NCBI GenBank assembly: GCA_022766365.1
Contig: JALENW010000024.1
Location: 62,001-126,000, forward strand
Direction: 5' to 3'
Origin: Clostridiales bacterium
GTDB taxonomy: Bacteria > Bacillota > Clostridia > Peptostreptococcales > Anaerovoracaceae
Length of the DNA: 64,000 nt
In this document: piece after piece, positions 25,775 to 35,623 of the stretch
Numbering within the stretch: position 1 is the stretch's first letter
Layout: each line of letters opens with the position of its first letter
The notes under the pieces: generated by a model
What the model saw: only the letters and a program-made list of their open reading frames with translations
What the model was told of the DNA's origin: nothing
The model's database searches: none
Translations under genes and position numbers: made by a program

Positions 25775-26852
25775 AGTTTTGTTAGGTTTGAGCGGCGGGG
25801 TTGACAGTACCACCGCCGCTTTATTTTTAAGAGAGAGAGGTCTGGATGTTACAGGCTTTTATTTTGATGTTCTCGGTAACAATGAAGAAGGCGTAGAAGG
25901 TGCAAAGGAAGTTGCTGATGAGCTGGGAATTGACCTCATAGTTTATGATGCATCTGAAATCTTTAAAAAAATTGTCATTCAGGATTTCCTGAATTCATAC
26001 AGTGAGGGCCGGACACCGAATCCTTGCGTTATGTGTAATCCCAACATTAAATTTAAACTTCTGATTAACCATGCAAACAGCATTGGAGCATATTATATTG
26101 CCACGGGACATTATGCACAGGTTTACCATGACCATGATAAAGATAGGTTTTTCATCTCTGCCGGAGCAAATCGACTGAAGGATCAATCGTATATGTTATA
26201 CAGGCTTGGACAAGATGTACTTGGCAGATTGATTTTACCTCTGGGGAATGCAACAAATAAAGACGATGTCAGATCTTTTGCCAGAGAAAACAATATGTCA
26301 AATTGGGAGAAAAGTGACAGCCAGGAAATTTGTTTTTTAGAATCAGACGCAGGGTATGCAAGTTATATTGAGAATCAGGGCCGAAAATTGCAGCCGGGAG
26401 ATTTTGTCGATTTAAACGGGAGAGTATTAGGACGGCATAAGGGAATACACCATTATACTATCGGACAAAGGAAAGGTCTCGGAATTGCTTTAGGCAGGCC
26501 TGTATTTGTTACATGTATCGATTCTGTGAGGAATACAGTAACTCTTGGTTCTAACGATGATTTAATGAAGAAAAGGATTTTTTCAAGGGATAACTTTTTT
26601 ACGGAAACGTCATCGCAGGATATGCCGGAGGAATATGAGTCAGGATTCGAATGCATGGCGAAAATTCGTTATGGTGCAAAACCGGCATTTGCACATGTGA
26701 GAAAAGCAGATGGAAGAAATGGAATACTTCAAGTGGAATTTGATGAGCCTCAGAGAGCACCATGCCCGGGACAATCTCTAGTTTTTTATATTGATGATAA
26801 GGTAATAGGTGGAGGGTTCATAGAAAGTTGTAATTCTGATTTTGTACATTGA
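25746..26852 (+). CDS. mnmA: tRNA 2-thiouridylase MnmA
   Basis: 368 residues from ATG 25746, overlapping nifU by 29 bases. MnmA activates and thiolates U34 of Lys, Glu and Gln tRNAs. PP-loop ATP motif LSGGVDS at 15-21, catalytic cysteines C94 (TPNPCVMC) and C196 (SQEICFL), and the IGQRKGLG segment are all present. No Shine-Dalgarno sequence precedes the start, so translation is probably coupled to nifU; a later TTG would also give a plausible N-terminus. Its place after nifS–nifU makes a sulfur relay operon. Confidence 0.95.
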   Translation: MITTTLVKNKVLLGLSGGVDSTTAALFLRERGLDVTGFYFDVLGNNEEGVEGAKEVADELGIDLIVYDASEIFKKIVIQDFLNSYSEGRTPNPCVMCNPNIKFKLLINHANSIGAYYIATGHYAQVYHDHDKDRFFISAGANRLKDQSYMLYRLGQDVLGRLILPLGNATNKDDVRSFARENNMSNWEKSDSQEICFLESDAGYASYIENQGRKLQPGDFVDLNGRVLGRHKGIHHYTIGQRKGLGIALGRPVFVTCIDSVRNTVTLGSNDDLMKKRIFSRDNFFTETSSQDMPEEYESGFECMAKIRYGAKPAFAHVRKADGRNGILQVEFDEPQRAPCPGQSLVFYIDDKVIGGGFIESCNSDFVH

Positions 26853-26905
26853 GATCAGAATAGAAATTTACGATTTGGACAGATAACTGATAGAAAGGAT
26901 TAAAT

Positions 26906-27529
26906 ATGGCAGTTTATGGGGATAACTTTAGGTCGTATTTGAATAAATTTGTCTTTATAAGATCTACGGAGGGAATTGAAGAAATCGTTGAGAATAACCC
27001 TGAGAATATCAATGGATATTTTGCATATATATTTTGGTCTAAGGAAGGACAGGTCTGTCTTAGGATAATGGACGTCGGATACGGCCTTGAAGACTATTTT
27101 GAAACAGGTGATGAGAATGTTGATTTTCTTGTGGAGGAGAGGATATTACCTATAGAGGGAAAAATTGATGATATCCTATATGTGTTCGACGGAACCATTG
27201 TAGCTGATAGCGAACGATATAGCCGGATGGTTGCGAGCACGGAGATGGCAAATCTGGTCTCGGAAGAGATGATAAACGCCCGTGAAAATAAGGAAATTGA
27301 TGAGTTTCGTGATCCTTTAAATCAGGACATCGTTACGGTGGTTTTTTTTACAAAACAATTGCCGATCAAATCTAAAGCAAAAGTTAAGTGCAAAGGTTTC
27401 TCAAAGGGATATTTTTTTGGCGAACTCATGCAAATTCCATTTGGGTGGAGGAACCTTTCAGTAGGCGATGAAATTGAATTTAAACTGGACAAAATGAACG
27501 GAGCAACAGTTCTGCTAGCCTCTGTATAA
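26906..27529 (+). CDS. hypothetical protein
   Basis: 207 residues, acidic, no signal peptide or membrane segment. I do not recognise a family with confidence. The last ~75 residues (TVVFFTKQLPIKSKAKVKCK then FFGELMQIPFGWRNLSVGDE) look like an all-beta module resembling the DUF2314 pattern 'G.L.N.P....VGD'. AAAGGA precedes ATG 26906. It sits between mnmA and pgm, 53 bases after mnmA. Confidence 0.6.
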   Translation: MAVYGDNFRSYLNKFVFIRSTEGIEEIVENNPENINGYFAYIFWSKEGQVCLRIMDVGYGLEDYFETGDENVDFLVEERILPIEGKIDDILYVFDGTIVADSERYSRMVASTEMANLVSEEMINARENKEIDEFRDPLNQDIVTVVFFTKQLPIKSKAKVKCKGFSKGYFFGELMQIPFGWRNLSVGDEIEFKLDKMNGATVLLASV

Positions 27530-27536
27530 TGTTTTG

Positions 27537-27545
27537 TGGTATAAT
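27537..27545 (+). promoter_or_regulatory. extended -10 promoter before pgm
   Basis: TG-G-TATAAT (27537-27545) with no recognisable -35. Transcription would begin at about 27552, exactly the pgm start codon. A second TATAAT lies at 27525-27530. Confidence 0.5.
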
Positions 27546-27551
27546 GTGGGC

Positions 27552-29216
27552 ATGGAAACCAGAGATATTGAAAAAATTCTATCCGAATATGACAGATGGA
27601 AAGAGAATACCTCAGAAAGACATAGTGAGCAGCTCTGTTTAGATAGTCTGATTGCAGACGATAGAGAGCTTTATGATTCTTTTTATAAGGAAATAAAATT
27701 CGGCACATCAGGTCTCAGAGGTATAATTGGTCTTGGGCCAAACAGGATGAATAGATACGTGGTTAACAGGGCTACAAGAGGTCTTGCGGACTATCTTAAT
27801 AAAGCCAATCCTGCAGGTGCCAAGGTAATAATTTCATATGATACCAGAAACCATTCCGAGGAATTTGCTGAGATTTCGGCTCAAGTACTTCGAGAAATGG
27901 GTATCAACGCCATGATGTTCCGGGAACCTACACCGGTTCCTGTACTTTCTTATGCAATCAGGCGAGAAAAGGCTGATATGGGCATAATGATTACCGCAAG
28001 CCACAATCCGAAAATTTACAATGGTTATAAGGTATATAATTCCAAAGGTCATCAAATAGTCGGAGACGAGGCCAATGAAATAATGACTCATATACATTTA
28101 TGGGATTATTTTGATATGCCAAAAGAAGATATAGAGTCCTGCCGATTGCCTCATGAAGTTTCAGCAGATTTCATTGATTATACAGTGAAATTAACTGATG
28201 AGGCCCTAAGTAACATTCAGAAGCATTCAGATAAAAACATTAGAATTATCTATACGCCTCTAAACGGCACAGGTATGAATTTTGTACCTGAAGTTTTGAA
28301 ACGCAGAGGTTTTAACAATGTTGTCACGGTTGTTTCTCAGGAAATGCCTGATGGAAATTTCCCTACTTGTCCTGTACCTAACCCTGAGAAGATAGCTGCC
28401 TACAATGAAGCTTTTTATACTTTAGATCAAGAAGAAGGGGATATAATTATAGCTACAGATCCTGATTGTGACAGAGTTGGTGTTGCCATGTATTTTGACG
28501 GCGTAAAAAGAATCCTCACAGGCAATCAAATCGGTATTCTCCTCTTTGATTTTTTGTGTAGTAATTTGGAAGATGTCAGAGGAAGATTGGCCATGAGATC
28601 TATAGTTTCCACTGCACTCTTTGACAAAATAGCAGCAGAACATGGTGTGGAAGTCATTAAGACATTAACCGGTTTCAAGTATATGGGTAAGATAATGTCA
28701 GATCTCGAAGAGCAAGGGGATATTGACAGATTTTTATTTGCTTTTGAAGAAAGTAACGGATTTTTGTTCAATAATGATATAAGAGATAAGGATGGTGTAG
28801 GCGGAGCACTTCTGATTGCGGAAATGGCAGCATATTATAGAGGCATTGGCATATCCCTTCCTGAGAAACTCGATCAAATATACGATTATCATGGTCAATA
28901 TCATGATAAGACAGAGAATTATGTCTTTCAAGGTGTGGAAGGCCGAGATATAATGGAAGGCATAATGAGCTATTTTCGTGATAATATCAAGGGATTTCTT
29001 GGAGGCATTGAAATTCTTGATAAGATAGATTATCTGAACGAAGAAGATGATTTGAGAGAAGATATACTTGAGTTTAAACTTCGAGATCACGGAATCTTTA
29101 TTATAAGACCTTCCGGTACAGAACCGAAGTTGAAAGCGTATTTTTTCGGAAACCGTGATACCAGAAAAATAGAGTCGGAAGTTGCAAACATAATTGATAT
29201 GTTCAGAGCCAAATAG
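27552..29216 (+). CDS. pgm: phospho-sugar mutase (phosphoglucomutase/phosphomannomutase)
   Basis: 554 residues from ATG 27552. Interconverts glucose-1- and glucose-6-phosphate (or mannose analogues) for glycogen and envelope sugars. Active serine S150 in TASHNPK, metal loop DPDCDR from D303, sugar loop EESNGF and phosphate loop RPSGTEPK. FGTSGLRG near residue 53 is typical of the PgcA-type group. There is no Shine-Dalgarno sequence, and the -10 is only 6 bases from the ATG, so the mRNA may be leaderless or the gene may be read from the upstream transcript. Confidence 0.93.
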   Translation: METRDIEKILSEYDRWKENTSERHSEQLCLDSLIADDRELYDSFYKEIKFGTSGLRGIIGLGPNRMNRYVVNRATRGLADYLNKANPAGAKVIISYDTRNHSEEFAEISAQVLREMGINAMMFREPTPVPVLSYAIRREKADMGIMITASHNPKIYNGYKVYNSKGHQIVGDEANEIMTHIHLWDYFDMPKEDIESCRLPHEVSADFIDYTVKLTDEALSNIQKHSDKNIRIIYTPLNGTGMNFVPEVLKRRGFNNVVTVVSQEMPDGNFPTCPVPNPEKIAAYNEAFYTLDQEEGDIIIATDPDCDRVGVAMYFDGVKRILTGNQIGILLFDFLCSNLEDVRGRLAMRSIVSTALFDKIAAEHGVEVIKTLTGFKYMGKIMSDLEEQGDIDRFLFAFEESNGFLFNNDIRDKDGVGGALLIAEMAAYYRGIGISLPEKLDQIYDYHGQYHDKTENYVFQGVEGRDIMEGIMSYFRDNIKGFLGGIEILDKIDYLNEEDDLREDILEFKLRDHGIFIIRPSGTEPKLKAYFFGNRDTRKIESEVANIIDMFRAK

Positions 29217-29235
29217 TTTGAAGGCAGGTAAATTG

Positions 29236-31824
29236 ATGAAAAAAATTGGATTAAACGAAATAAGAGAAACCTTTATTAATTTTTATAAAAGCAAAGAACA
29301 CTATGTTGAAAAAAGTGCTTCTTTAATCCCAAAAAACGACCGAAGTCTCCTTCTGATAAATTCAGGTATGGCTCCCTTAAAAGGATATTTTTCGGGTGTT
29401 GAGACACCTCCTGCCAAGAGAATGACCACATGTCAGAAATGCATAAGAACAGGAGATATGGATATCGTAGGAAAGACATCAAGGCACGGAACCTTTTTTG
29501 AAATGCTGGGCAGCTTTTCTTTCGGTGACTACTTCAAAGAGGAATCTCTGAACTGGGGCTGGGAACTGATGACCAAAGTGTTTGAACTCCCAAAGGATAA
29601 GTTGTGGGCTACTATTTTTTATGATGATGATCAAGCTTTCGAAATCTGGAAGAAGATAGGTATGCCTGAAGAAAGAATAGTTAGACTTGGCAAGGATGAT
29701 AATTTTTGGGAAATAGGATTAGGACCTTGTGGACCATGTTCAGAAATTTATTACGACAGAGGTGAGGAATTCGGCTGTGGGAGTCCTGATTGCAAGCCTG
29801 GATGTGAATGTGACAGATATGTGGAATTCTGGAATCATGTTTTCACCCAGTATTCAAAAGAGGAGGACGGCAGCTATTCGGATCTGGAGCATCCTAATAT
29901 AGATACAGGTATGGGTCTTGAAAGAATTGCGTGTATAATGCAAGATGTTGATTCTATATTTGACATAGATACTATCAAGTATATTCTTGACGGTGTTGTT
30001 GAAAAATCCGGGATACGGTACTCTGACGGAAAATCTGAAACGGATATCTCTATTAGAATAATAACTGATCATTTGAGATCCATGGTGTTCATGATCGGAG
30101 ATACCATAACCCCAAGCAATGAGGGTAGAGGCTATGTATTAAGAAGAATTATAAGACGTGCTGCAAGGCATGGAAGGATTCTCGGGCTGAGAGAGCCGTT
30201 TCTTTACGATTTATGCTCAAGGGTGATTGAAGTTTCCGGGAAAGCATATCCTGAACTTGAAAATCAGTCTGATTACATAAAAAAAATAATAAAAGCAGAA
30301 GAAGATAAATTTACCCAGACAATCGATCAGGGTTCAAATATTTTAGATGGCTATATTGATGAACTAAAAAGGTCGAAGGCCGGTATCTTGAGTGGAGAAA
30401 AAGCATTTAAACTTTACGATACATACGGATTCCCACTTGAACTTACCGAAGAGATACTTGAAGAAAATGGCATGACAGTCGATAAAGAAGGATTCGAAGC
30501 TAAGATGCAGAAGCAACGGGAAACTGCAAGAGCCGGAAGGCATGTGGGAGAAGAAGCCGGATGGGAAGCAAATATCGATGAACCTCAGATTCCTGCAACG
30601 GACTTCATAGGCTATACTGAGTATCAATGTGAAGCAGAAGTTCTTAAGGTGATTCCCGCAGGGGAAAAGCTTAGGGTGTATGTGGACAGAACACCGTTTT
30701 ATGCTGAGGGGGGCGGACAGACCGGAGACCAAGGTGTAATCCATTGCGAAAACTTTCAAGGTGAAATAGTCGATACCGTTAAGCACGGACTCGCATACTG
30801 TCATGTCGTTAATCCGATTTCAGGGAAACTTAACGAGGGAGATCGTGTACATATGGAAATCGATATCCTTCGCAGAAACAGAACTGCAAGGAATCACACA
30901 GCAACTCATCTGATGCACAGAGCACTGAAGGATGTTCTCGGTAATCATGTTAATCAGGCAGGCTCCATGGTAAATGATAATATTTTAAGGTTTGACTTCA
31001 GCCATTTTAAAAGCATGACGGAAGATGAGATTTTACGAGTGGAAAAATCAGTAAATATTGCTATAGATAGGTTTATGAATGTTACTGCCGATGTAATGTC
31101 GATGGATGAAGCAGTTTCTTCAGGTGCAGTGGCTTTGTTTGATGAGAAATATGGTGATCAAGTCAGAGTGATAACGTGCGGAGATTACAGTAAAGAACTC
31201 TGTGGAGGTACTCACGTATCCAATACAGGACAGATAGGTGGATTCAAAATTGTATCAGAAACAGGGGTTTCTTCAGGAACAAGGCGAATTGAAGCAATAA
31301 CGGGAAGTAATATTGTTGCAAGCCTGAGTGCATCGGAAAGTCTGATAAATGATGTTTCAGCAAGACTTAAGACCAATAAAAACGCAGTCATTACAAGAGT
31401 TGAGAACCTACTGGCTGATAACAAAGCATTTCAGAGGGAACTTGACGAATTTAAGAGACAACACGTCGGAGATAGTTTTGATAACCTATTGAACAATGTC
31501 TATGAGAAGAACGGAATTAAGCTTATAACTGCTGCAATCGAAGGTATGCAGATCGGTGATTTAAGGAATCTTTCAGATGATATAAAAGAAAAACTGCCGA
31601 ATTCTATAGCCGTTCTTGCAGCTGTAAACGGCAATAAGGGGAACATGATTGTCAGTGTTTCCGATCAGCTGCTCAAGGAAGGATACAATGCAGGAAAGAT
31701 AATTAAAGAGGTTTTGGCAGCCTGTGATGGTCGCGGGGGAGGAAAAGCTGACATGGCTCAAGGAGGAATAGGATCTGTCAGTAAGTTAAATTCTGCATTT
31801 GAACTTGCTAAAGAATTAATTTAA
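29236..31824 (+). CDS. alaS: alanyl-tRNA synthetase
   Basis: 862 residues from ATG 29236 (MKKIGLNEIRETFINFYKSK); an in-frame codon at 29194 is inside pgm. Class II catalytic domain with INSGMAPLKGYF and GRGYVLRR; editing domain zinc site HTATH (H554, H558) and CGGTH (C656, H660); C-terminal oligomerisation/C-Ala domain ending in the glycine-rich GGGKADMAQGG. No T-box leader was seen, consistent with cotranscription behind pgm. Confidence 0.97.
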   Translation: MKKIGLNEIRETFINFYKSKEHYVEKSASLIPKNDRSLLLINSGMAPLKGYFSGVETPPAKRMTTCQKCIRTGDMDIVGKTSRHGTFFEMLGSFSFGDYFKEESLNWGWELMTKVFELPKDKLWATIFYDDDQAFEIWKKIGMPEERIVRLGKDDNFWEIGLGPCGPCSEIYYDRGEEFGCGSPDCKPGCECDRYVEFWNHVFTQYSKEEDGSYSDLEHPNIDTGMGLERIACIMQDVDSIFDIDTIKYILDGVVEKSGIRYSDGKSETDISIRIITDHLRSMVFMIGDTITPSNEGRGYVLRRIIRRAARHGRILGLREPFLYDLCSRVIEVSGKAYPELENQSDYIKKIIKAEEDKFTQTIDQGSNILDGYIDELKRSKAGILSGEKAFKLYDTYGFPLELTEEILEENGMTVDKEGFEAKMQKQRETARAGRHVGEEAGWEANIDEPQIPATDFIGYTEYQCEAEVLKVIPAGEKLRVYVDRTPFYAEGGGQTGDQGVIHCENFQGEIVDTVKHGLAYCHVVNPISGKLNEGDRVHMEIDILRRNRTARNHTATHLMHRALKDVLGNHVNQAGSMVNDNILRFDFSHFKSMTEDEILRVEKSVNIAIDRFMNVTADVMSMDEAVSSGAVALFDEKYGDQVRVITCGDYSKELCGGTHVSNTGQIGGFKIVSETGVSSGTRRIEAITGSNIVASLSASESLINDVSARLKTNKNAVITRVENLLADNKAFQRELDEFKRQHVGDSFDNLLNNVYEKNGIKLITAAIEGMQIGDLRNLSDDIKEKLPNSIAVLAAVNGNKGNMIVSVSDQLLKEGYNAGKIIKEVLAACDGRGGGKADMAQGGIGSVSKLNSAFELAKELI

Positions 31825-31833
31825 GTGTATAAT
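31805..31833 (+). promoter_or_regulatory. sigma-A promoter for ireB
   Basis: TTGCTA (31805-31810), 17-bp spacer, TATAAT (31828-31833), spanning the end of alaS. Confidence 0.7.
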
Positions 31834-31858
31834 ACCCATATAGACAAGGAGGATCGAA

Positions 31859-32104
31859 ATGGAAAGAAACACGATAATGTTTGATGCCAGCAAGGTTGAG
31901 CAGAAGACAACCAAAGAAGTCCTGGACACTGTGTATGCAGCCTTAGAAGAAAGGGGATATAACGGAGTAGATCAGATGGTAGGCTATATTCTGTCAGGGG
32001 ATCCTTCATATATCACAAGCTATAACAATGCCCGTTCTTTGATTAGTAAGATTGACAGAGATGACCTTGTTGAGGAAATTTTAAAGGTATATTTAAAGAA
32101 GTAA
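31859..32104 (+). CDS. ireB: IreB family regulatory phosphoprotein
   Basis: 81 residues; NTIMFDASKVEQKTTKEVL and GYNGVDQMVGYILSGDP mark the DUF965/IreB family. In Enterococcus IreB is phosphorylated on threonines by the PASTA kinase IreK and lowers cephalosporin resistance. The alaS–ireB–ruvX order is conserved in Firmicutes. AAGGAGG ribosome site; own promoter and a strong terminator just after. Confidence 0.95.
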   Translation: MERNTIMFDASKVEQKTTKEVLDTVYAALEERGYNGVDQMVGYILSGDPSYITSYNNARSLISKIDRDDLVEEILKVYLKK

Positions 32105-32114
32105 ATTGTCAATG

Positions 32115-32142
32115 ACGGCAGGTTTGACCCTGCCGTTTTTTA
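32115..32142 (+). terminator. rho-independent terminator after ireB
   Basis: ACGGCAGG (32115-32122), 6-nt loop, CCTGCCGT (32129-32136), six T to 32141. Confidence 0.93.
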
Positions 32143-32194
32143 ATGTTATATTTTCGCTTTAAATTATAATGATAAGTGATAGGAGGACTGAAGA

Positions 32195-32623
32195 TTGAGA
32201 ATACTGGCCTTGGACGTGGGAGACAAAACTATCGGTGTTGCTGTTACCGATCCGCTTAATATATTTGCACAAGGAATTACCACTATAGAAAGAGTAGGAA
32301 TTAAGAAGGATACAACAGAGGTTTTAAATTATATAAAAGAATACGAATGTGATACACTGGTAATCGGACTACCGACTAACTTGAGCGGACATGACACGAT
32401 ACAAACCGAGAAAGTAAGGGAATTTAGAACAAGGATGGAAAATAAGCTGAGAAGCAGCGGATTATCCAATGTGAAAGTGGATTGGCAGGATGAAAGGTTC
32501 ACAACTTCCATTGCTGAGAGTGTCCTTATACAAGCAGATGTTAAAAGGTCAAAGCGAAAAGAGGTGATAGACAAACAGGCTGCTGTTATAATTCTCCAAT
32601 CCTATTTAGATAGCAAACGATAA
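32195..32623 (+). CDS. ruvX: Holliday junction resolvase-like RuvX/YqgF
   Basis: 142 residues starting with TTG at 32195, 8 bases after AGGAGG; no ATG is available near the conserved MRILALDVGDKTIGVA opening. RNase H-like fold: D7 in the first strand, GLPTNLSG, and WQDERFTT with the catalytic acidic residues. The family processes the 5' end of pre-16S rRNA (and was first proposed as a resolvase). A TATAAT at 32165-32170 may be its -10. Confidence 0.93.
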   Translation: MRILALDVGDKTIGVAVTDPLNIFAQGITTIERVGIKKDTTEVLNYIKEYECDTLVIGLPTNLSGHDTIQTEKVREFRTRMENKLRSSGLSNVKVDWQDERFTTSIAESVLIQADVKRSKRKEVIDKQAAVIILQSYLDSKR

Positions 32624-32825
32624 TTCTGGATTTCGTTAAAATCATTCGGATTTATGCTGATTTTTTGAGAAAAATGACGTTTTATTTTGTGAATTGTCAG
32701 TAAAATCATGAACATAAGTTGAAAAATATTTGCTCTGTGATAGAGTATATAAAGAGAAATATTCCTTTTTCGTTGCCTGAGGCATTTCTACAGGATATAT
32801 GATAAAAGGACTAAGGAGGCAAACA

Positions 32826-33320
32826 ATGAAGAAAGTTGGAATCATCATGGGAAGTGACAGCGACCTTCCTGTTGTGGAAAAGGCTATGACAACGTTGGGT
32901 AATTTGGATATCCCTTATGAAGTACACGTGTTTTCGGCTCACAGGACGCCTGAGGAGGCACATAACTTCACTGCTAAAGCAAGAGAGAAGGGCTTTGGAG
33001 TTATTATAGGAGCAGCCGGGAAGGCTGCCCACCTGGCAGGTGTTTTGGCAGCTTCCACATGCCTGCCTGTTATAGGATTACCTATTAAGTCTTCTACAAT
33101 GGACGGTCTTGATTCACTCCTATCTACGGTACAGATGCCCGGAGGAATACCTGTTGCAACCGTTGCCATTAACGGTGCAGAGAATGCAGCACTGTTGGCT
33201 GCTCAGATTTTAGCCGTAGAAGATGAAGTTCTATATCAAAAATTGACTCTGATGAGGAAAGATAATAAAGAAAAGGTTTTGGCTAAGAACAGAGTTGTAG
33301 AAGAAAAGTTTAATAAATAA
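32826..33320 (+). CDS. purE: N5-carboxyaminoimidazole ribonucleotide mutase (class I PurE)
   Basis: 164 residues from ATG 32826, 5 bases after AAGGAGG; an in-frame upstream ATG at 32799 is inferior. GSDSDLPVVEKA and SAHRTPEEA are the substrate loops; SAHRTP (not SAHK) marks class I PurE, which needs N5-CAIR from PurK. purK is not in this operon. First gene of the purine cluster; the 202-base gap before it shows no recognisable purine, ZTP or T-box riboswitch and only a weak promoter (TTGAAA 32719-32724, TAGAGT 32741-32746). Confidence 0.95.
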   Translation: MKKVGIIMGSDSDLPVVEKAMTTLGNLDIPYEVHVFSAHRTPEEAHNFTAKAREKGFGVIIGAAGKAAHLAGVLAASTCLPVIGLPIKSSTMDGLDSLLSTVQMPGGIPVATVAINGAENAALLAAQILAVEDEVLYQKLTLMRKDNKEKVLAKNRVVEEKFNK

Positions 33321-33427
33321 ATATTCCAAAATAAAATCGCAGGGTTATCGGTATAATATAGGAAATATATCCGGATATAATCTGAGGATTTGTTGAGTTG
33401 AAAAATATGATTGATAAGGAGAATGAA

Positions 33428-34144
33428 ATGAATATTACTAAGAAAGAACAGTTATACGAAGGTAAGGCTAAGAAAGTTTTTAAAACGGATAATCCCGAGC
33501 TATATATAGTTTCTTACAAAGATGATGCGACCGCATTTAACGGAGAGAAAAAAGGAACTATTCTAGGAAAGGGAGAAATAAATAACAGGGTAACAAACTT
33601 TCTTATGAAGATGCTTGAAAGAAAAGGCATACCTACACATTTTGTAGAAGAGATAAACGGAACAGACAGTATAGTTAAGAAGGTAAAGATTATTCCTCTT
33701 GAGGTAATTGTTAGAAATATTGCTGCCGGTTCTCTGGCAAAGAGACTGGGACTTGAAGAAGGATATAAACTTGGCAAGACGGTTCTGGAGTTCAGCTATA
33801 AGGATGACGAACTCGGTGACCCAATGGTAAATGATTACCATATTTTTGCAATGGATTATGCTACTAAAGAAGATCTTGATATAATCAAGGAGTATGCGTT
33901 TAAAATCAACGATATATTGACTGAATATCTAAAAGATGCAGGCATTGAACTGATAGATTTCAAACTGGAATTCGGTAAGACGAGTGATGGAAAAATCGTT
34001 TTAGCTGATGAAATTTCTCCTGATACTTGCAGATTCTGGGATACAAAAACCGGAGAAAAGCTTGATAAGGACAGATTCAGAAGAGATATGGGCGGCGTTG
34101 AAGATGCCTATGTAGAAGTCCGAAGAAGGCTTTTGGGAGAATAA
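33428..34144 (+). CDS. purC: SAICAR synthetase
   Basis: 238 residues from ATG 33428 ([18 protein letters not shown]) with AAGGAG at 33416-33421; in-frame 33398 is an alternative. Condenses CAIR with aspartate using [22 protein letters not shown] and [12 protein letters not shown] signatures are intact. Ends one base before purF. Confidence 0.96.
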   Translation: MNITKKEQLYEGKAKKVFKTDNPELYIVSYKDDATAFNGEKKGTILGKGEINNRVTNFLMKMLERKGIPTHFVEEINGTDSIVKKVKIIPLEVIVRNIAAGSLAKRLGLEEGYKLGKTVLEFSYKDDELGDPMVNDYHIFAMDYATKEDLDIIKEYAFKINDILTEYLKDAGIELIDFKLEFGKTSDGKIVLADEISPDTCRFWDTKTGEKLDKDRFRRDMGGVEDAYVEVRRRLLGE

Positions 34145-34145
34145 G

Positions 34146-35582
34146 ATGTCGGGACTTAAAGAAGAATGTGGAGTGTTCGGAATTTTTGGACAAGATACCT
34201 GTGATGTTGCAAGACTTGCATATTATGGGCTTTTTGCCTTACAACACCGAGGACAGGAGAGCTGTGGCATTGTTGTAAATGATGATGGTCTGTTCCAAGC
34301 TTACAAGGATGTCGGTCTGGTTCAAGATGTCTTTACGCCTGAGAACCTTAAATCACTTGGAACAGGACACATAGCCATAGGACATGTCAGGTACGGTACC
34401 ACAGGAGGAAATGACAGAAGCAACGCTCAACCAATAGTCGTAAATCATCATAAAGGCAGAATGGCTCTTGCACATAATGGTAATCTTGTCAACTCATATG
34501 AGATCAGGCAATCACTTGAAGAGGAGGGTTCCATCTTCCACACCACAAGTGATACGGAAGTGATTTCTTATGTTATCACGAAGAATCGGGTAAGATCATC
34601 GTCAATAGAAGAAGCCATATCAAAAACTATGGATGTAATTGAGGGAGCTTATTCGCTTGTGGTCATGTCCCCATCTAAGCTGGTTGCCGTAAGAGACAAA
34701 AGAGGGTATCGCCCGTTGTGTTACGGTCAACGTGAAGATGGAACCTACATTATTGCTTCCGAAACCTGTGCTTTAGATGCTGTTGGTGCGAAATATATCA
34801 GAGATATAGAGCCGGGAGAAATTGTGGTTTTCACCGCAGAAGGTGTTGAATCCATAACCACCCATTGCGGGAAAGAAAAAGCACAGATTTGCATATTTGA
34901 ATATATATATTTCGCCAGACCTGATTCGGTAATCGAAGGAATCAGTGTTCACGAGGCGCGAAAGCGTGCCGGCGTATGTCTCGCCCTAGAACACCCTACG
35001 GACGCCGATGTTGTAATCGGAGTGCCTGACTCAGGTCTTGATGCTGCTCTGGGCTATTCTCAGCAGAGCGGGATTCCATATGGAATAGGTTTTATCAAGA
35101 ACAAATACGTGGCAAGAACATTCATAGCTCCCGGACAGAAAGCCAGAGAAGATAAAGTTAGAATTAAATTGAATGTATTGTCCTCAACTGTAAAGGGTAA
35201 GAGGGTAATTCTCGTTGATGATTCGATTGTAAGGGGAACGACAAGTGCCAGAATAGTCAGACAGCTTAGGGAGGCAGGGGCTAAAGAAGTTCATGTGATG
35301 TCAGCCGCACCGCCTTTTATAGATCCTTGCTATTACGGAACAGATGTGGACTCTAAAGATAATCTCATAGCTTGCAAATATTCCATTTCTGAGATAGCAG
35401 ATAAAATCGGAGCTGATACATTGGGATATCTGAGCATAAACAGTCTGAAATCTCTGGTATGTAAACGTGACGACCTGGAATTTTGCAAAGGATGCTTCAC
35501 AGGAGAATATGCTACTGACATTCCTACAAAAAGTAATAAAGAAAGATTTGAAAAGAAACTAAGCGAAAAGGAAAACAGCTAA
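34146..35582 (+). CDS. purF: amidophosphoribosyltransferase
   Basis: 478 residues. First committed enzyme of purine synthesis. A seven-residue propeptide (MSGLKEE) precedes the N-terminal nucleophile Cys8, followed by the glutaminase domain (GHVRYGTTGG, ALAHNGNLVNS) and the phosphoribosyltransferase domain with the PRPP loop VILVDDSIVRGTT. Late cysteines, including FCKGC, fit the oxygen-sensitive 4Fe-4S type of PurF known from Bacillus. Confidence 0.97.
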   Translation: MSGLKEECGVFGIFGQDTCDVARLAYYGLFALQHRGQESCGIVVNDDGLFQAYKDVGLVQDVFTPENLKSLGTGHIAIGHVRYGTTGGNDRSNAQPIVVNHHKGRMALAHNGNLVNSYEIRQSLEEEGSIFHTTSDTEVISYVITKNRVRSSSIEEAISKTMDVIEGAYSLVVMSPSKLVAVRDKRGYRPLCYGQREDGTYIIASETCALDAVGAKYIRDIEPGEIVVFTAEGVESITTHCGKEKAQICIFEYIYFARPDSVIEGISVHEARKRAGVCLALEHPTDADVVIGVPDSGLDAALGYSQQSGIPYGIGFIKNKYVARTFIAPGQKAREDKVRIKLNVLSSTVKGKRVILVDDSIVRGTTSARIVRQLREAGAKEVHVMSAAPPFIDPCYYGTDVDSKDNLIACKYSISEIADKIGADTLGYLSINSLKSLVCKRDDLEFCKGCFTGEYATDIPTKSNKERFEKKLSEKENS

Positions 35583-35623
35583 TATTAAAAAATATTCGGA
35601 GAAAGGAAAAATCCGGAGGATTA

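Noticed and set aside
29217..29235. T-box leader for alaS
   Set aside because: Only 19 bases separate pgm and alaS, and no T-box motif is present.
32624..32825. Purine, ZTP or tetrahydrofolate riboswitch before purE
   Set aside because: None of the conserved cores of these riboswitches could be found; only a weak promoter and a short TGCCTGAGGCA palindrome are present.
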